The notes below the pieces were generated by a model. The model searched no databases, had not been told where the DNA came from, and worked only from the letters and a program-made list of their open reading frames with translations. 64,000 bases of DNA from Brachybacterium massiliense (GTDB taxonomy: Bacteria; Actinomycetota; Actinomycetes; Actinomycetales; Dermabacteraceae), in NCBI RefSeq assembly GCF_900184245.1, contig NZ_FXXB01000007.1, forward strand, positions 496,001 to 560,000, written 5' to 3'. Position numbers and translations under genes: made by a program. Below are positions 25,914 to 34,581 of this stretch, in pieces (position 1 is the stretch's first letter; each line of letters begins with the position of its first letter).

Positions 25914-26550
25914 GCTGAGCGCCGCCCAGGCGATCGATGCCGCGCGGGTGCTGCTGGACGACGCGCTGCGCTCCGGCGGGCGGCGGCTGCTGGGGATCGC
26001 CGGGGCGCCCGGAGCGGGCAAGTCGACGCTCACGGCGCTGCTGGCGGAGCAGCTGCCGGCGGGCAGCTGCGTCGTGGTGCCGATGGATGGGTTCCATCTC
26101 GCCGATGTCGCGCTCGCGCGGCTGGGCCGGGCGGAGCGGAAGGGCGCCCCGGACACCTTCGACGCGGCGGGCTATGCCACGCTGCTGCAGCGGCTGCGCA
26201 CCGCGATGCCGCAGGATCCGCCCGTGTGGGCGCCGATGTTCGAGCGGGAGCTCGAGCAGCCCCTGGCGGGCGCGATCGAGGTGGGCGCCGAGGTGCCTCT
26301 GGTGATCACCGAGGGCAACTACCTGCTGCTCGATCAGGGGCCGTTCGCGCAGGTGGGCGCGATGCTCGATGCGCGCTGGTTCGTCGAGGTCCCCGAGCAG
26401 GTGCGCCACGAACGGCTGATCGCCCGGCACGAGCGCTTCGGCAAGCCGCCGGAGGCGGCGCGCGAGTGGGCGCTCGGGCCGGACGAGCACAACGCCCGCC
26501 TGGTCGCGGCGACCCGCGAACGGGCGGACGCCGTGGTCAGCCTGCCATGA
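25906..26550 (+). CDS. P-loop nucleoside/sugar kinase-like protein
   Basis: The 214-residue protein has Walker A GIAGAPGAGKST (residues about 30-41), then VVPMDGFHLAD typical of the uridine-kinase/pantothenate-kinase/fructose-transport kinase group, VITEGNYLLLD as Walker B, and an LID-like arginine segment ERLIARHERFGK. These features place it in the YfdH/FrcK-like nucleoside triphosphate hydrolase group. It overlaps the AddA-like gene by 8 bp, so it is in that operon, although a link to repair is not obvious. It overlaps the convergent FBP gene by 14 bp. Confidence 0.75.
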   Translation: MDELSAAQAIDAARVLLDDALRSGGRRLLGIAGAPGAGKSTLTALLAEQLPAGSCVVVPMDGFHLADVALARLGRAERKGAPDTFDAAGYATLLQRLRTAMPQDPPVWAPMFERELEQPLAGAIEVGAEVPLVITEGNYLLLDQGPFAQVGAMLDARWFVEVPEQVRHERLIARHERFGKPPEAAREWALGPDEHNARLVAATRERADAVVSLP

Positions 26551-27034
26551 CGGTGCGCACGAAGCGCGCAGAGCGCTCCTGCAGGCCGGCGATCTTCTGC
26601 TGCTGGTGGTACTCGAGCAGGGCGGGATCCTCCGAGCGCAGCTCGTAGGAGCTCGGTGCGCGGCGCACGTTGCGCGAGCAGCGCAGATCGGCGCAGATCG
26701 CGGTGCCGACGGTGTTGCCGCGCCGGCCGGACTCCCCGGCCAGGGGTGCCACGAAGAGCGCGGCCTGATTGCCGTCCACGATGTCCTCGCACCACGAGCA
26801 AAGCAGCTTCTTCGCCGGAGGACGCTCGGCGCCGCGCAGCAGCAGGGTGCGCACGTGGCCGTCGACCTCGAGGCTCACGTAGTGCTGTGTGGGGCGCTTG
26901 GGGTCCTGCCAGCCCAGCAGGTCGAGCTGCTCGAAGTCGATGGCATCGAGCTCGGGGAGCTGGGCGCGCTGGGCCGCGCCCTTGCTCGCGTTGATGAAGG
27001 AGGTGCGGATCAGGTCTTCGGTCAGGGTGATCAT
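26537..27034 (-). CDS. FBP-domain (FusB/FusC-like, EF-G binding) protein
   Basis: The 165-residue protein has an N-terminal helical half and a C-terminal treble-clef zinc finger with CSWC (about residues 79-82) and CADLRC near 115, followed by NVRRA. This is the layout of FusB-type proteins, which bind elongation factor G and can free it from fusidic acid-stalled ribosomes. Actinobacterial members are generally annotated as FBP-domain proteins and need not give resistance. ATG 27034 with AGGA five bases upstream is preferred over the first start at 27046. The -10 box TAGCGT on the minus strand is at 27175-27180. Confidence 0.75.
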   Translation of the reverse strand: MITLTEDLIRTSFINASKGAAQRAQLPELDAIDFEQLDLLGWQDPKRPTQHYVSLEVDGHVRTLLLRGAERPPAKKLLCSWCEDIVDGNQAALFVAPLAGESGRRGNTVGTAICADLRCSRNVRRAPSSYELRSEDPALLEYHQQQKIAGLQERSARFVRTVMAG

Positions 27035-27178
27035 GAGGGTCCTCACGGGAGAGCGGAAGGTCGTGGTGGCGTGCGGGCGCGCCGAGATCAGACCGAGCAG
27101 GCCACGTGGGCCGCCCCGCTCCCTGCAGGCGCGATGCGCATGCTGACTCCCTCTGCCGTCACGGACCCGGTCACGCTA

Positions 27179-27214
27179 CGCCCGCACAAGGCGGGCGGCA
27201 ACCGGGTTTCCCGG
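27179..27214 (-). terminator. Double hairpin after the aldo/keto reductase gene
   Basis: CGCCCGC (27179-27185) pairs with GCGGGCG (27191-27197), and CCGGG (27202-27206) pairs with CCCGG (27210-27214). They lie within 45 bp downstream of the stop at 27222 and would end the GH172-isomerase-LacI-reductase operon. No T-tract is present. Confidence 0.5.
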
Positions 27215-27221
27215 GCCCGGA

Positions 27222-28106
27222 TCAGAGGATGATCTGGTTCAGCTCGGCCAGGTCCACGTCGCTGAGCTGGAGCGACATCGCCTGCGCGGAGTCGGTGATC
27301 GACTCGGGGCGGCTCGCACCCGGGATCGGGATCACGTGCTCGCCCAGCGCCAGCTCCCAGGCCAGCACCACCTGCTGGGGGCTGACCGCATGCGCCTCGG
27401 CGATCCGCTGGATCTGCGGGAACCGCTCCCCCACCGCGGCCGCCCCGCCGCCGGTGCCGCCCAGCGGCGACCAGGGAACGAAGGCGATGCCGTGCTCGCC
27501 GCAGTGCTCGAGCTCGCGGCGGCTGGTGTGGAAGAACGTCGGCGAGAACTCGTTCTGCACCGCAGCCAGGCCGCCCTCGCCGAGCACCTCGCGAGCCACG
27601 TCGATCTCCTCGACGTTCGCGTTGGAGATGCCGACCTCGCGGATCAGGCCCTCCTGCTGGAAGCCGGCCAGCGCCTCGACCGCGTCGGCATAGCGGATGC
27701 TGCGGTCCGGACGGTGCCAGTAGTAGAGGTCCACCGAGTCCATGCCCAGCGCCGTCAGTGACCTCTCGAGCGCGGAGCGGAGGTAGGCGGCGGAGCCGTC
27801 GCGACCCCCGCCCTCGGCGGAGCGGGTGATGCCGCCCTTGGTCGCGACCACCACCTGCGAGCGGTCCCCGTCCCAGCTGCGCAGCGCCTCGCCCACGAGC
27901 TGCTCGTTGTGGCCCGTGGTGTCCCAGCTGGGGGCGTAGATGTCGGCGGTGTCGAGCAGGGTGATCCCGGCGTCGAGCGCGGCATGGAGGGTGGCCATGG
28001 CGCGGTCATGGGGGGCGGGCTCTCCCCGTCCCATCGACAGCGGCATGGCGCCGAGACCCAGTGCGGAGACGGTCAGGGAGCCGATGCGGCGGGTGGATGC
28101 ACTCAT
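27222..28106 (-). CDS. Aldo/keto reductase
   Basis: The 294-residue protein is a TIM-barrel NADPH-dependent carbonyl reductase. The tetrad is visible: Asp in LLDTADIYAP, Tyr in the same segment, Lys in VVATKGG and His in YYWHRPD. The C-terminal cofactor loop IPIPGASRPESI is present. It starts 31 bp after the LacI gene in the same direction, so it is probably the last gene of the GH172 operon, and a role in handling a released pentose or its oxidised form is plausible. The substrate cannot be read from the sequence. Confidence 0.85.
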   Translation of the reverse strand: MSASTRRIGSLTVSALGLGAMPLSMGRGEPAPHDRAMATLHAALDAGITLLDTADIYAPSWDTTGHNEQLVGEALRSWDGDRSQVVVATKGGITRSAEGGGRDGSAAYLRSALERSLTALGMDSVDLYYWHRPDRSIRYADAVEALAGFQQEGLIREVGISNANVEEIDVAREVLGEGGLAAVQNEFSPTFFHTSRRELEHCGEHGIAFVPWSPLGGTGGGAAAVGERFPQIQRIAEAHAVSPQQVVLAWELALGEHVIPIPGASRPESITDSAQAMSLQLSDVDLAELNQIIL

Positions 28107-28137
28107 GCGGCAAGCGTATGCCCACGCGCGCGGCGCG

Positions 28138-29136
28138 TCAGCCCCTCGGGCGAGTGGATTCGCGTTCGATCAGGCGCGAGCGCAGCAGCGTGGTCGAGGG
28201 CTCCTCATCGGGGTTCGCCATCCGCTGGGCGAGCATCCGGGCCGCGGCGCGGCTGGTGGCGCGCACCGCCTGATGCACCACGGAGACCGACGGGGTGACC
28301 AGGCGGGTCCACAGATCGTCGTCGGTCGCGAGCAGGGCAGGCGCGCCCTGGATCCCGCGCAGCGCCTCGAACGCCCCGGCGGACATCCGGTTGTTGGTGA
28401 CGTAGACGCAGTCCGCCGTGCCGTCGGCCAGCAGCTGCTCCATCAGCGCGCGACCCGATTCGACGTGCAGGTCACCGCGCTGGAGCGCGGCGTCACCGAG
28501 CTCGACCCCGAGCTCGCGCCAGGTGGCGAGGAAGCCGATCGCACGGTCCTCGGTGGTGCGCAGGGTCTGCGGGCCGGCGATCACGGCCGGGGCGCGGAAG
28601 CCCCGCTCGTGCAGGTGGCGCGCGGCCTGCCGGCCGGCATCGAGGTTGTCGGTGGCGACCACGTCGGTGGCCGCGCCGTCGATCCCGCGGTCCACCAGCA
28701 CCACCGGGATCCCGGCATCGGTCAGCGGGCTCAGGTCGGTGCGCAGGCTGTCCACCGGCACCAGCAGCACCCCGGAGACGTGCCGGCTCACCAGCTGGGC
28801 GAAGCAGTCCTGCTCGAGGGCGAGATCGTCCTCGGTGTGCGCGACCGTCACCGAGTGGCTCTGGTCGCGGGCGATCCGCTCCACCTCGCCGATGATCTGG
28901 GTGAAGTAGGGGTTCTCCGCATCGGGCGCGACCACCGCGATCTGGGAGGTGCCGCCGCGGCGCAGGGAGCGGCCCAGGGCGTTGGGCACGTAGCCCGTGG
29001 CCCGGACCGCCGCCTGCACCCGCTTGGACAGCTCCTTGTCGACGGTGGTGGCACCGTTGATGACACGGGAGACAGTCGCCGAGGAGACGCCCGCGGTGCG
29101 CGCGACATCCATGATCGTGGGTCGTGGTGACACCAT
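28138..29136 (-). CDS. LacI-family transcriptional regulator of the GH172 locus
   Basis: The 332-residue protein has the N-terminal LacI helix-turn-helix (TIMDVARTAGVSSATVSRVI, residues 7-26), the hinge helix region NALGRSLRRG, and a periplasmic-binding-protein-like ligand domain (QIAVVAPDAENPYFTQIIGE). It lies third in the operon, 19 bp after the isomerase gene. The near-palindromic GTAATCGATTAC sites at 32151 and 32018, which overlap the start points of both divergent transcripts, are the expected operators. The likely inducer is an imported sugar, which I infer to be pentose-based. Confidence 0.9.
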   Translation of the reverse strand: MVSPRPTIMDVARTAGVSSATVSRVINGATTVDKELSKRVQAAVRATGYVPNALGRSLRRGGTSQIAVVAPDAENPYFTQIIGEVERIARDQSHSVTVAHTEDDLALEQDCFAQLVSRHVSGVLLVPVDSLRTDLSPLTDAGIPVVLVDRGIDGAATDVVATDNLDAGRQAARHLHERGFRAPAVIAGPQTLRTTEDRAIGFLATWRELGVELGDAALQRGDLHVESGRALMEQLLADGTADCVYVTNNRMSAGAFEALRGIQGAPALLATDDDLWTRLVTPSVSVVHQAVRATSRAAARMLAQRMANPDEEPSTTLLRSRLIERESTRPRG

Positions 29137-29155
29137 GGGCTGCTCCTCGTTCCGG

Positions 29156-30805
29156 TCAGGATCCGACGATCACCGCATCGCCGCAGAGGTGCACGTTCAC
29201 CCCGAGGTGGTGGAACAGCGCGGCCTTGGCGGTCAGCGCCCGGTCGGCGGAATCGGAGTCGTCAGCGTAGACGAGCTGGGCATGGTTGGCCTTGTGCCGG
29301 CCCATGAACTGGTCACGGCTCACGCCGTGCAGCACCACATGCGCGATCGGCCACTCGGGGTTGGTGGCCTCCTTGCGCCGACGGGTCTCCTCCTCGGGCA
29401 GCTCGACCACGCTGCCGCGGCCGATGTCCACATGCAGCGCCCCCTCCTGCACGTACACGCGGGACCACACGATCTCGCCCGGCTTGGAGACGCCGTTGAT
29501 GGTGGAACCTCCAGCCGGGAAGAACTCCGGCCCCTGACGCCAGCCCTCCGCGTCGGCGTACCCGTTCGGGAAGTGGCTGGGCGGGACCGAGCCGGAGATC
29601 TCGTACACCCACACGTACTGCCCCTCGTACTCCTCGCCCCAGCGCACGTCGTGCAGCGTCGTGGCCGGATCCATCCCCATCGCGTTCCAGACCCGGTGGG
29701 TGACCAAGGCGTCGACCGCGACACCCTCGTCCACCTCGTTGAAGTTCGGCAGCGCCTGCCCCTCCCACAGCACGCGGGAGCCGTCACGGCTGGTCACCGG
29801 CGGGCGCTGGACGTTGTTCAGCAACCCCTCGACGAGGTCCGAGGCGGGGGCGACGTCCTTCATGCCCTGCTGGTACTGGATGCCCACCGCGTCCAGGCCG
29901 AAGTCGTCGCTGATCCGCAGCGCGGCGACGTACATCTTGTACTGCCAACGCAGCTGGGACTCGGTGAGCTCGGTGGCCTCGTCGGTGCCCAGGCGGAAGG
30001 TCATCCCCGCCTCGCGCAGCCAGGCGCCGATCGCGTCGGCCTCCTGGTCGGTGACGGTCTGCATCTCCGCCCACAGCGCGGACTGGCTCAGCCGCTCCTT
30101 GTAGATGCCCAGCGGGTTGAGCATCTCGTCGTCGATGATGGCGTTGTACATGCCCATGCAGCCCTCGTCGAAGATCCCGATGATGGCCTTGTCCTGCCTC
30201 AGCTGATCGGCGAGCGCGCGGCCCAGCTCCACCTCGGGGGTGGTGGGCAGGGCGGGCAGCGGGCGCACATGGCTCGCGTCGTGCTCGAGGCGGCCGGACT
30301 CGATCCAGGTGGCGATGCCGTCCCGGAACCAGGCGTCGGTGCCGTCGACGGTCCACAGCGAGGAGTACTCGCGGTCCATCTTGGTGAGCCCTCCGTTGAG
30401 GTTCAGCAGGCCCACCAGGCCCGGCCATTCGGGGGCGAAGTTCGCGACCGTGAGGATCGGGCCGCGGTGGGTGCGCAGCCCGGCCAGCACGTGATGGCTG
30501 TACTGCCAGTTCGCGGTCGCGACGATCAGCGGCGCGTCGGCCGGGATCTGCGTGAACACCTCGATGCCCATCCGCTGGGAGCGGATGAACCCGTGACCGA
30601 ACTCGGGATCCTCCTCGAAGGCGCGCTGGACGCGCCAGCCGGTCGCGCCGACGGCCTCGCCGACGATCCGCTCGAGCTCCTGCTGATACGGCCAGGCGGG
30701 GACGTTCGCGCTCTCGCGCGAGTCGCCGCTGGGGATGAGGTAGACGGTCTTCTCCGGGGCGGGGATCTCCTCGCGGAGGGCGGGGAGCTGGTACGTGGTG
30801 GTCAT
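29156..30805 (-). CDS. L-fucose/D-arabinose isomerase-like protein
   Basis: The 549-residue protein has the fucose isomerase fold pattern: an N-terminal Rossmann-like half (VYLIPSGDSRESANVPAWPY, then PLIVATANWQYSHH and GPILTVANFAPEWPGLVGLL) and a C-terminal domain with YNAIIDDEMLNPLGIYKERLSQSAL and, at the end, QFMGRHKANHAQLVYAD, whose His is a likely metal ligand. L-fucose isomerases also convert D-arabinose to D-ribulose. With a GH172 enzyme 17 bp upstream, D-arabinose is the best guess. No fuculose or ribulose kinase lies next to it. Confidence 0.75.
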   Translation of the reverse strand: MTTTYQLPALREEIPAPEKTVYLIPSGDSRESANVPAWPYQQELERIVGEAVGATGWRVQRAFEEDPEFGHGFIRSQRMGIEVFTQIPADAPLIVATANWQYSHHVLAGLRTHRGPILTVANFAPEWPGLVGLLNLNGGLTKMDREYSSLWTVDGTDAWFRDGIATWIESGRLEHDASHVRPLPALPTTPEVELGRALADQLRQDKAIIGIFDEGCMGMYNAIIDDEMLNPLGIYKERLSQSALWAEMQTVTDQEADAIGAWLREAGMTFRLGTDEATELTESQLRWQYKMYVAALRISDDFGLDAVGIQYQQGMKDVAPASDLVEGLLNNVQRPPVTSRDGSRVLWEGQALPNFNEVDEGVAVDALVTHRVWNAMGMDPATTLHDVRWGEEYEGQYVWVYEISGSVPPSHFPNGYADAEGWRQGPEFFPAGGSTINGVSKPGEIVWSRVYVQEGALHVDIGRGSVVELPEEETRRRKEATNPEWPIAHVVLHGVSRDQFMGRHKANHAQLVYADDSDSADRALTAKAALFHHLGVNVHLCGDAVIVGS

Positions 30806-30822
30806 GGGTGCGTCCTTCGTGG

Positions 30823-31956
30823 TCAGCGGCGTGCGGGGCCGGCGGGGCTGTGCGGGCCGGCACCGGCCCCCAGGTGGATCTCCATCGCCTCGAAGCTCGG
30901 CGCCTCGGGCCGGACGGTGACGGGACGGTCGAGGTAGAAGATCGCGGTGGAGGCGATGTCATCGCGCAGCGGCAGGTAGCGCCCGGCGCTCTTCCAGCCG
31001 AGCGCCTGGATGTCCACGCGCGGCAGGCCGGTGGTGAAGTGGATCGGATCGGCCACGTGCCAGCGGTACATCCCGAAACGCTGCTGGGAGATGTACAGCC
31101 CGTCAGGCCGGATCACCTGCGGCATCCCCAGATACGGCGTGGAGAAGGCGGTGTAGCCCTCGCCGGGGACGTCGAAGTTCCAGGCCCCGCCGAAGTAGTC
31201 CTCGGTGCCGGTACCCGCGATGGTGGGGAACTCGCGGTCGTCATCCAGGTAGAACTTGATCTCGCCCTCACCCCACCAGCCGTTGGAGTTCACCCCCCAG
31301 GCGATGTAGGTGCCCACATACTGGCCCTGTCCCTCGACGCCCTCGAGGAGCACGTGCGGGGTGGCCGCCTCCAGCGGGTTCGAGCGGCGCCACTGGGCGT
31401 GGAAGTACGCGTCCTCGCTGTGGTCGCCGCCCAGCTCGTAGGTCACCTGGTAGTAGACGCGCGCGTCCTGATCGGAGGTGTTCTCGAGGGTGAGCACCGC
31501 CCCCTCGCGGAAGGGCATGGGCCAGTAGGAGTTGAAGCCGCCGTGCGGGTTCGCGGCGATCATCTGCGAGTCGACCTGGGCGAACCTCCCCCAGCCGCTC
31601 GCGAAGAAGTCGCCGTAGGGCACCTCGACCGCGGGCTCCTCGGCACCGTCCCAGTAGGCGCGCAGCACCAGCTGGCGCCAGTGATCGGTGTGGGTGGTGA
31701 TCCAGATGTGGGTGATCACGCCGGCGGAGTCGATGTCCGCGAGGGTGAAGGTCTCCCCCGCCTTCACATCGACGCTCGGGGAGACCTTCCAGCCCTGGCC
31801 GAGGTCGCGGGCCGCCTCGGCCCCGGTGCCCTCGGTGGCGCGGCCTCCGCCACCGACGGAGCCGTCGAAGTTCTCGGGGCTGATGGAGCGGGTCTGCACC
31901 GCTCGCAGGCTGGCGAGCGAGGAATGGGCACGGGGTGAGCAGGCAGAACGGGTCAC
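30823..31956 (-). CDS. GH172 (DUF2961) glycoside hydrolase
   Basis: The 377-residue protein has the DUF2961 double jelly-roll pattern: SISPENFDGSVGGGGRA, IWITTHTDHWRQLVLRAYWD, VPYGDFFASGWG, FNSYWPMPFREGAVL and the GTGTEDYFGGAWNF segment with the conserved Glu252. Characterised members act on D-arabinofuranosides of mycobacterial arabinan or on D-fructofuranosides (difructose anhydride). No signal peptide is present, so it works on imported oligosaccharides. It is the first gene of the operon and uses a GTG start with GGGAG upstream. Its promoter and operator are at 32018-32062. Confidence 0.85.
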   Translation of the reverse strand: MTRSACSPRAHSSLASLRAVQTRSISPENFDGSVGGGGRATEGTGAEAARDLGQGWKVSPSVDVKAGETFTLADIDSAGVITHIWITTHTDHWRQLVLRAYWDGAEEPAVEVPYGDFFASGWGRFAQVDSQMIAANPHGGFNSYWPMPFREGAVLTLENTSDQDARVYYQVTYELGGDHSEDAYFHAQWRRSNPLEAATPHVLLEGVEGQGQYVGTYIAWGVNSNGWWGEGEIKFYLDDDREFPTIAGTGTEDYFGGAWNFDVPGEGYTAFSTPYLGMPQVIRPDGLYISQQRFGMYRWHVADPIHFTTGLPRVDIQALGWKSAGRYLPLRDDIASTAIFYLDRPVTVRPEAPSFEAMEIHLGAGAGPHSPAGPARR

Positions 31957-32017
31957 GGAAGCACTCCCTGGAGTCGGATCGTCGTCGATTCGTTCTCGCG
32001 CCGCGGGGCGGCGGTGG

Positions 32018-32062
32018 GCAAACGATTACTGGGACCATACGGAACCGCCCGCGGCCCGTCAA
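32018..32062 (-). promoter_or_regulatory. Promoter and LacI-type operator of the GH172 operon
   Basis: On the minus strand TTGACG (32062-32057), a 17-bp spacer and TATGGT (32039-32034) form a strong promoter. The site GCAAACGATTAC (32018-32029, plus strand) overlaps the expected start point and matches the palindrome GTAATCGATTAC in 10 of 12 positions, so a bound LacI protein would block initiation. Confidence 0.7.
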
Positions 32063-32116
32063 TGCACTCTGCGACATGCGGTGGCCGACTCGTGACCACG
32101 AATCGATGTGACCTCG

Positions 32117-32162
32117 TTGACACCCGTCCACGCCGGGGCTACCTTGGCGCGTAATCGATTAC
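32117..32162 (+). promoter_or_regulatory. Promoter and perfect palindromic operator of the ABC importer operon
   Basis: TTGACA (32117-32122), a 17-bp spacer and TACCTT (32140-32145) form the promoter. The perfect 12-bp palindrome GTAATCGATTAC (32151-32162) sits on the expected start point. CpG-centred palindromes of this type are typical LacI/GalR-family operators. Confidence 0.8.
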
Positions 32163-32274
32163 CAGGAGCGGCACACGGACGTGCCGAGCCTCGAGCTCCC
32201 GCTCGACATGCGCAGCGACGCCCACTGCGCGAGCACCACACACCGCGAGATCCCCGATGACGAGGAGAAGCATC

Positions 32275-33630
32275 ATGAAGCGCAGGAGTTTCCTCTCCGC
32301 AGCAGCCGCCACCACCGGAATGGCCGGTCTCGCCGCATGCGGCAGCGGCACCCCCGGACAGCGGGCCGACGACCCCGCGGCCGAGGGCCGCACCACCGTC
32401 GAGTTCTGGGGCAACGTCTTCACCACCCCGGAGAACGCCTGGTACGAGAAGATCGTCGAGGACTTCAACGCCTCGCAGGAGGACGTCTTCATCAACTACC
32501 AGGTGGTCCCCGGTGACGCCTGGGACCAGAAGCTCAAGGCCGCCCAGGCCGCGGGCAACGCCCCCGACATCTACATCCAGGCCGGCCGGCTCGACACCGC
32601 CGCCCGCACCGGCACCCTGATGGCGCTGGATGATCTGTTCGATGCGGAGGTGCTCGGCTCCGTCACCGACATCGCCAAGGAGGTCAGCCAGTACCAGGGT
32701 GCCTTCTACGCCTTCCCGCTGCTGGTCGAGCCCCAGATGACGCTCTACTGGAACCGGGACCTGTTCGAGCAGGCCGGACTGGATCCGGACTCCCCGCCGC
32801 AGTCCTGGGAGCAGATGTACGACGCCTGCGAGGCCCTCTCCGGCGTAATGGGCAACGGCGAGTTCGCCCTGAACACCGCCGTGGACTCCGGCACCTTCGG
32901 GTGGACCACCGTGGCCGCGCAGCAGCATGTGGCCGGCCACCTGCCGATCTCCGAGGACTGGGCCACCGCGGACGCCGAGGACCCCGCCTACGAGGAGCTC
33001 ATCACCTTCTACAAGACCCTGCAGGACAACGGCTGGATCCCGCGCCAGCCCCTGGGCGCCGGCAACTCCGCCCAGGCCTTCGGCGAGGGCAAGGTCGCGA
33101 TGATGTCGCAGGGCTCCTGGGGCATGTCCGAGATCGCCGCCGACTACCCCGACATGGTCGCGGTGACCGGGGTGGCGCCGTGGGTGCAGTCCGACGGCGA
33201 CATGTCGCACTCGATCTCCACGATCGGCAACATGAAGTGGGTGATGGACGCGAAGGCGAAGGAGCCCGAGGCCGCGGCGTCGTTCATCAGCTGGGCGCTC
33301 GGCGGCGAACCCGAGGTGCTCACCCCCTTCTTCGTCGACACCCAGTTCACCAAGGCACCCGCACGGGACGAGGTGACCGAGGTGGTCAACTCCGACCCCG
33401 CCGCCGCGGATGCCCCGTGGTCCGACGTCGTGTTCAACGACGTGGTCCCCTTCTGCATCCCCGAGGCCCAGTACCCCTGGGACGTGAACATGGCGATGGG
33501 CGATGCGATCCAGGCCGGGATGCTCGGCGAGAAGAGCCCCGCCGAGGCGCTGGCCGACGCGAACGCCGAGATCCAGAAGGTGATCGACCGCGAGGACCTC
33601 GCCTCGGTGCGTGCCGAGATGGACGCCTGA
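32275..33630 (+). CDS. Sugar ABC transporter, lipoprotein substrate-binding protein (CUT1)
   Basis: The 451-residue protein begins MKRRSFLSAAAATTGMAGLA followed by AC, which combines a twin-arginine-like motif (RRSFL) with a lipobox (LAAC), so it is exported and lipid-anchored. The body is a family 1 solute-binding protein (VEFWGNVFTTPENAWYEKIV, LYWNRDLFEQAGLDPDSPP, QAFGEGKVAMMSQGSWG). It delivers an oligosaccharide to the two permeases that follow. The start is set by GAGGAG before ATG 32275. The usual CUT1 ATPase (MsiK-like) is not encoded here and is probably shared. Confidence 0.9.
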   Translation: MKRRSFLSAAAATTGMAGLAACGSGTPGQRADDPAAEGRTTVEFWGNVFTTPENAWYEKIVEDFNASQEDVFINYQVVPGDAWDQKLKAAQAAGNAPDIYIQAGRLDTAARTGTLMALDDLFDAEVLGSVTDIAKEVSQYQGAFYAFPLLVEPQMTLYWNRDLFEQAGLDPDSPPQSWEQMYDACEALSGVMGNGEFALNTAVDSGTFGWTTVAAQQHVAGHLPISEDWATADAEDPAYEELITFYKTLQDNGWIPRQPLGAGNSAQAFGEGKVAMMSQGSWGMSEIAADYPDMVAVTGVAPWVQSDGDMSHSISTIGNMKWVMDAKAKEPEAAASFISWALGGEPEVLTPFFVDTQFTKAPARDEVTEVVNSDPAAADAPWSDVVFNDVVPFCIPEAQYPWDVNMAMGDAIQAGMLGEKSPAEALADANAEIQKVIDREDLASVRAEMDA

Positions 33631-33656
33631 GCCGGAGACGACCGGGAAGGAGAGGG

Positions 33657-34580
33657 ATGAGCATCAACGCTCCCACCGCCGGTGGGCGCCGGCGCACCGT
33701 GCACCCCAGCCGCCGCCGGGACACCTCGATGGCGTACATCATGCTGGCGCCGGTGCTCGTGCTGCTGAGCATCTTCGTCATCTGGCCCGCGATCCAGGCG
33801 GTGTTCCTGAGCTTCTACGACTGGAGCTTCTACACCGAGTCCGAGTTCGTGGGATGGAAGAACTTCCGCAACGTGCTCGTGGACCCCAGTTTCTGGGAGG
33901 CCGTGGTGCGGGGCCTGCAGTTCGTGCTGATGACGGTGCCGTTCAGCCTCGTGCTCTCCTTCCTGGTCGCGACGCTGGCCACCTCGGTCTCCCGCCGGGT
34001 CTCCTCGGTGCTGAAGGTCAGCATCTACATCCCCTCGGTGATCTCGGGCGTGATCGCCTCGATCACCTTCGTGATCATCTACGACTACTCCGGCGGCCTG
34101 CTCAACGCCCTGATCAACCTCTTCGGGGCGCCGAACCAGGCCTGGCTCGGCGATCCGCGCTGGGCCCTCGGTGCGATCGCTGTGCCGGCCGTCTGGCTCG
34201 GGATGGGCATCACCACGCTGATCATGATCGCAGCGATGCTCGACATCCCCGAGAGCCTCTACGAGGCGGCCGAGCTCGAGGGCGCCAACTGGTGGCAGCG
34301 CACCCGCTTCATCACCATCCCGCAGATGAAGAACGTGCTGCTGTTCCTGCTGGTGACCGGATTCGTCGGCTCGATCCAGCAGTACGAGCTGCCGCTGGTG
34401 ATGACCGGCGGCGGGCCGAACTCCGCCACCGAGCTGCCGAACCTCTTCATCTTCAACCACTTCCGCGGAGACGCCTACGTGGGCTACTCGATCGCCGCCG
34501 CGCTGCTGCTGTTCGTGGTGCTGGGCTCGATCTCCTCGGTCATCTTCCGCATCGTCAACTCCGAGAAGCTGGTGGACTGA
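33657..34580 (+). CDS. Sugar ABC transporter permease, MalF-like
   Basis: The 307-residue protein has six membrane helices and the EAA loop EAAELEGANWWQRTRFITIP (residues about 202-221), which docks the ATPase. SMAYIMLAPVLVLLSIFVIWP is the typical first helix of CUT1 permeases. It lies 26 bp after the binding-protein gene and its stop is one base before the second permease, so the three genes are one operon. AAGGAGAGGG precedes the ATG. Confidence 0.9.
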   Translation: MSINAPTAGGRRRTVHPSRRRDTSMAYIMLAPVLVLLSIFVIWPAIQAVFLSFYDWSFYTESEFVGWKNFRNVLVDPSFWEAVVRGLQFVLMTVPFSLVLSFLVATLATSVSRRVSSVLKVSIYIPSVISGVIASITFVIIYDYSGGLLNALINLFGAPNQAWLGDPRWALGAIAVPAVWLGMGITTLIMIAAMLDIPESLYEAAELEGANWWQRTRFITIPQMKNVLLFLLVTGFVGSIQQYELPLVMTGGGPNSATELPNLFIFNHFRGDAYVGYSIAAALLLFVVLGSISSVIFRIVNSEKLVD

Positions 34581-34581
34581 G

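Larger units (their letters stand above)
31957..32274. other. Divergent control region of the GH172 and ABC-importer operons
   Basis: This 318-bp gene-free stretch separates the two operons. It contains a complete promoter for each direction and two similar LacI-type operators, described separately. The 5' leader of the ABC operon is about 120 bases and shows no riboswitch that I recognise. Confidence 0.75.

Noticed and set aside
28997-30937. A 646-codon plus-strand open frame
   Set aside because: It is antisense to the isomerase and LacI genes, and its composition is that of a shadow frame.
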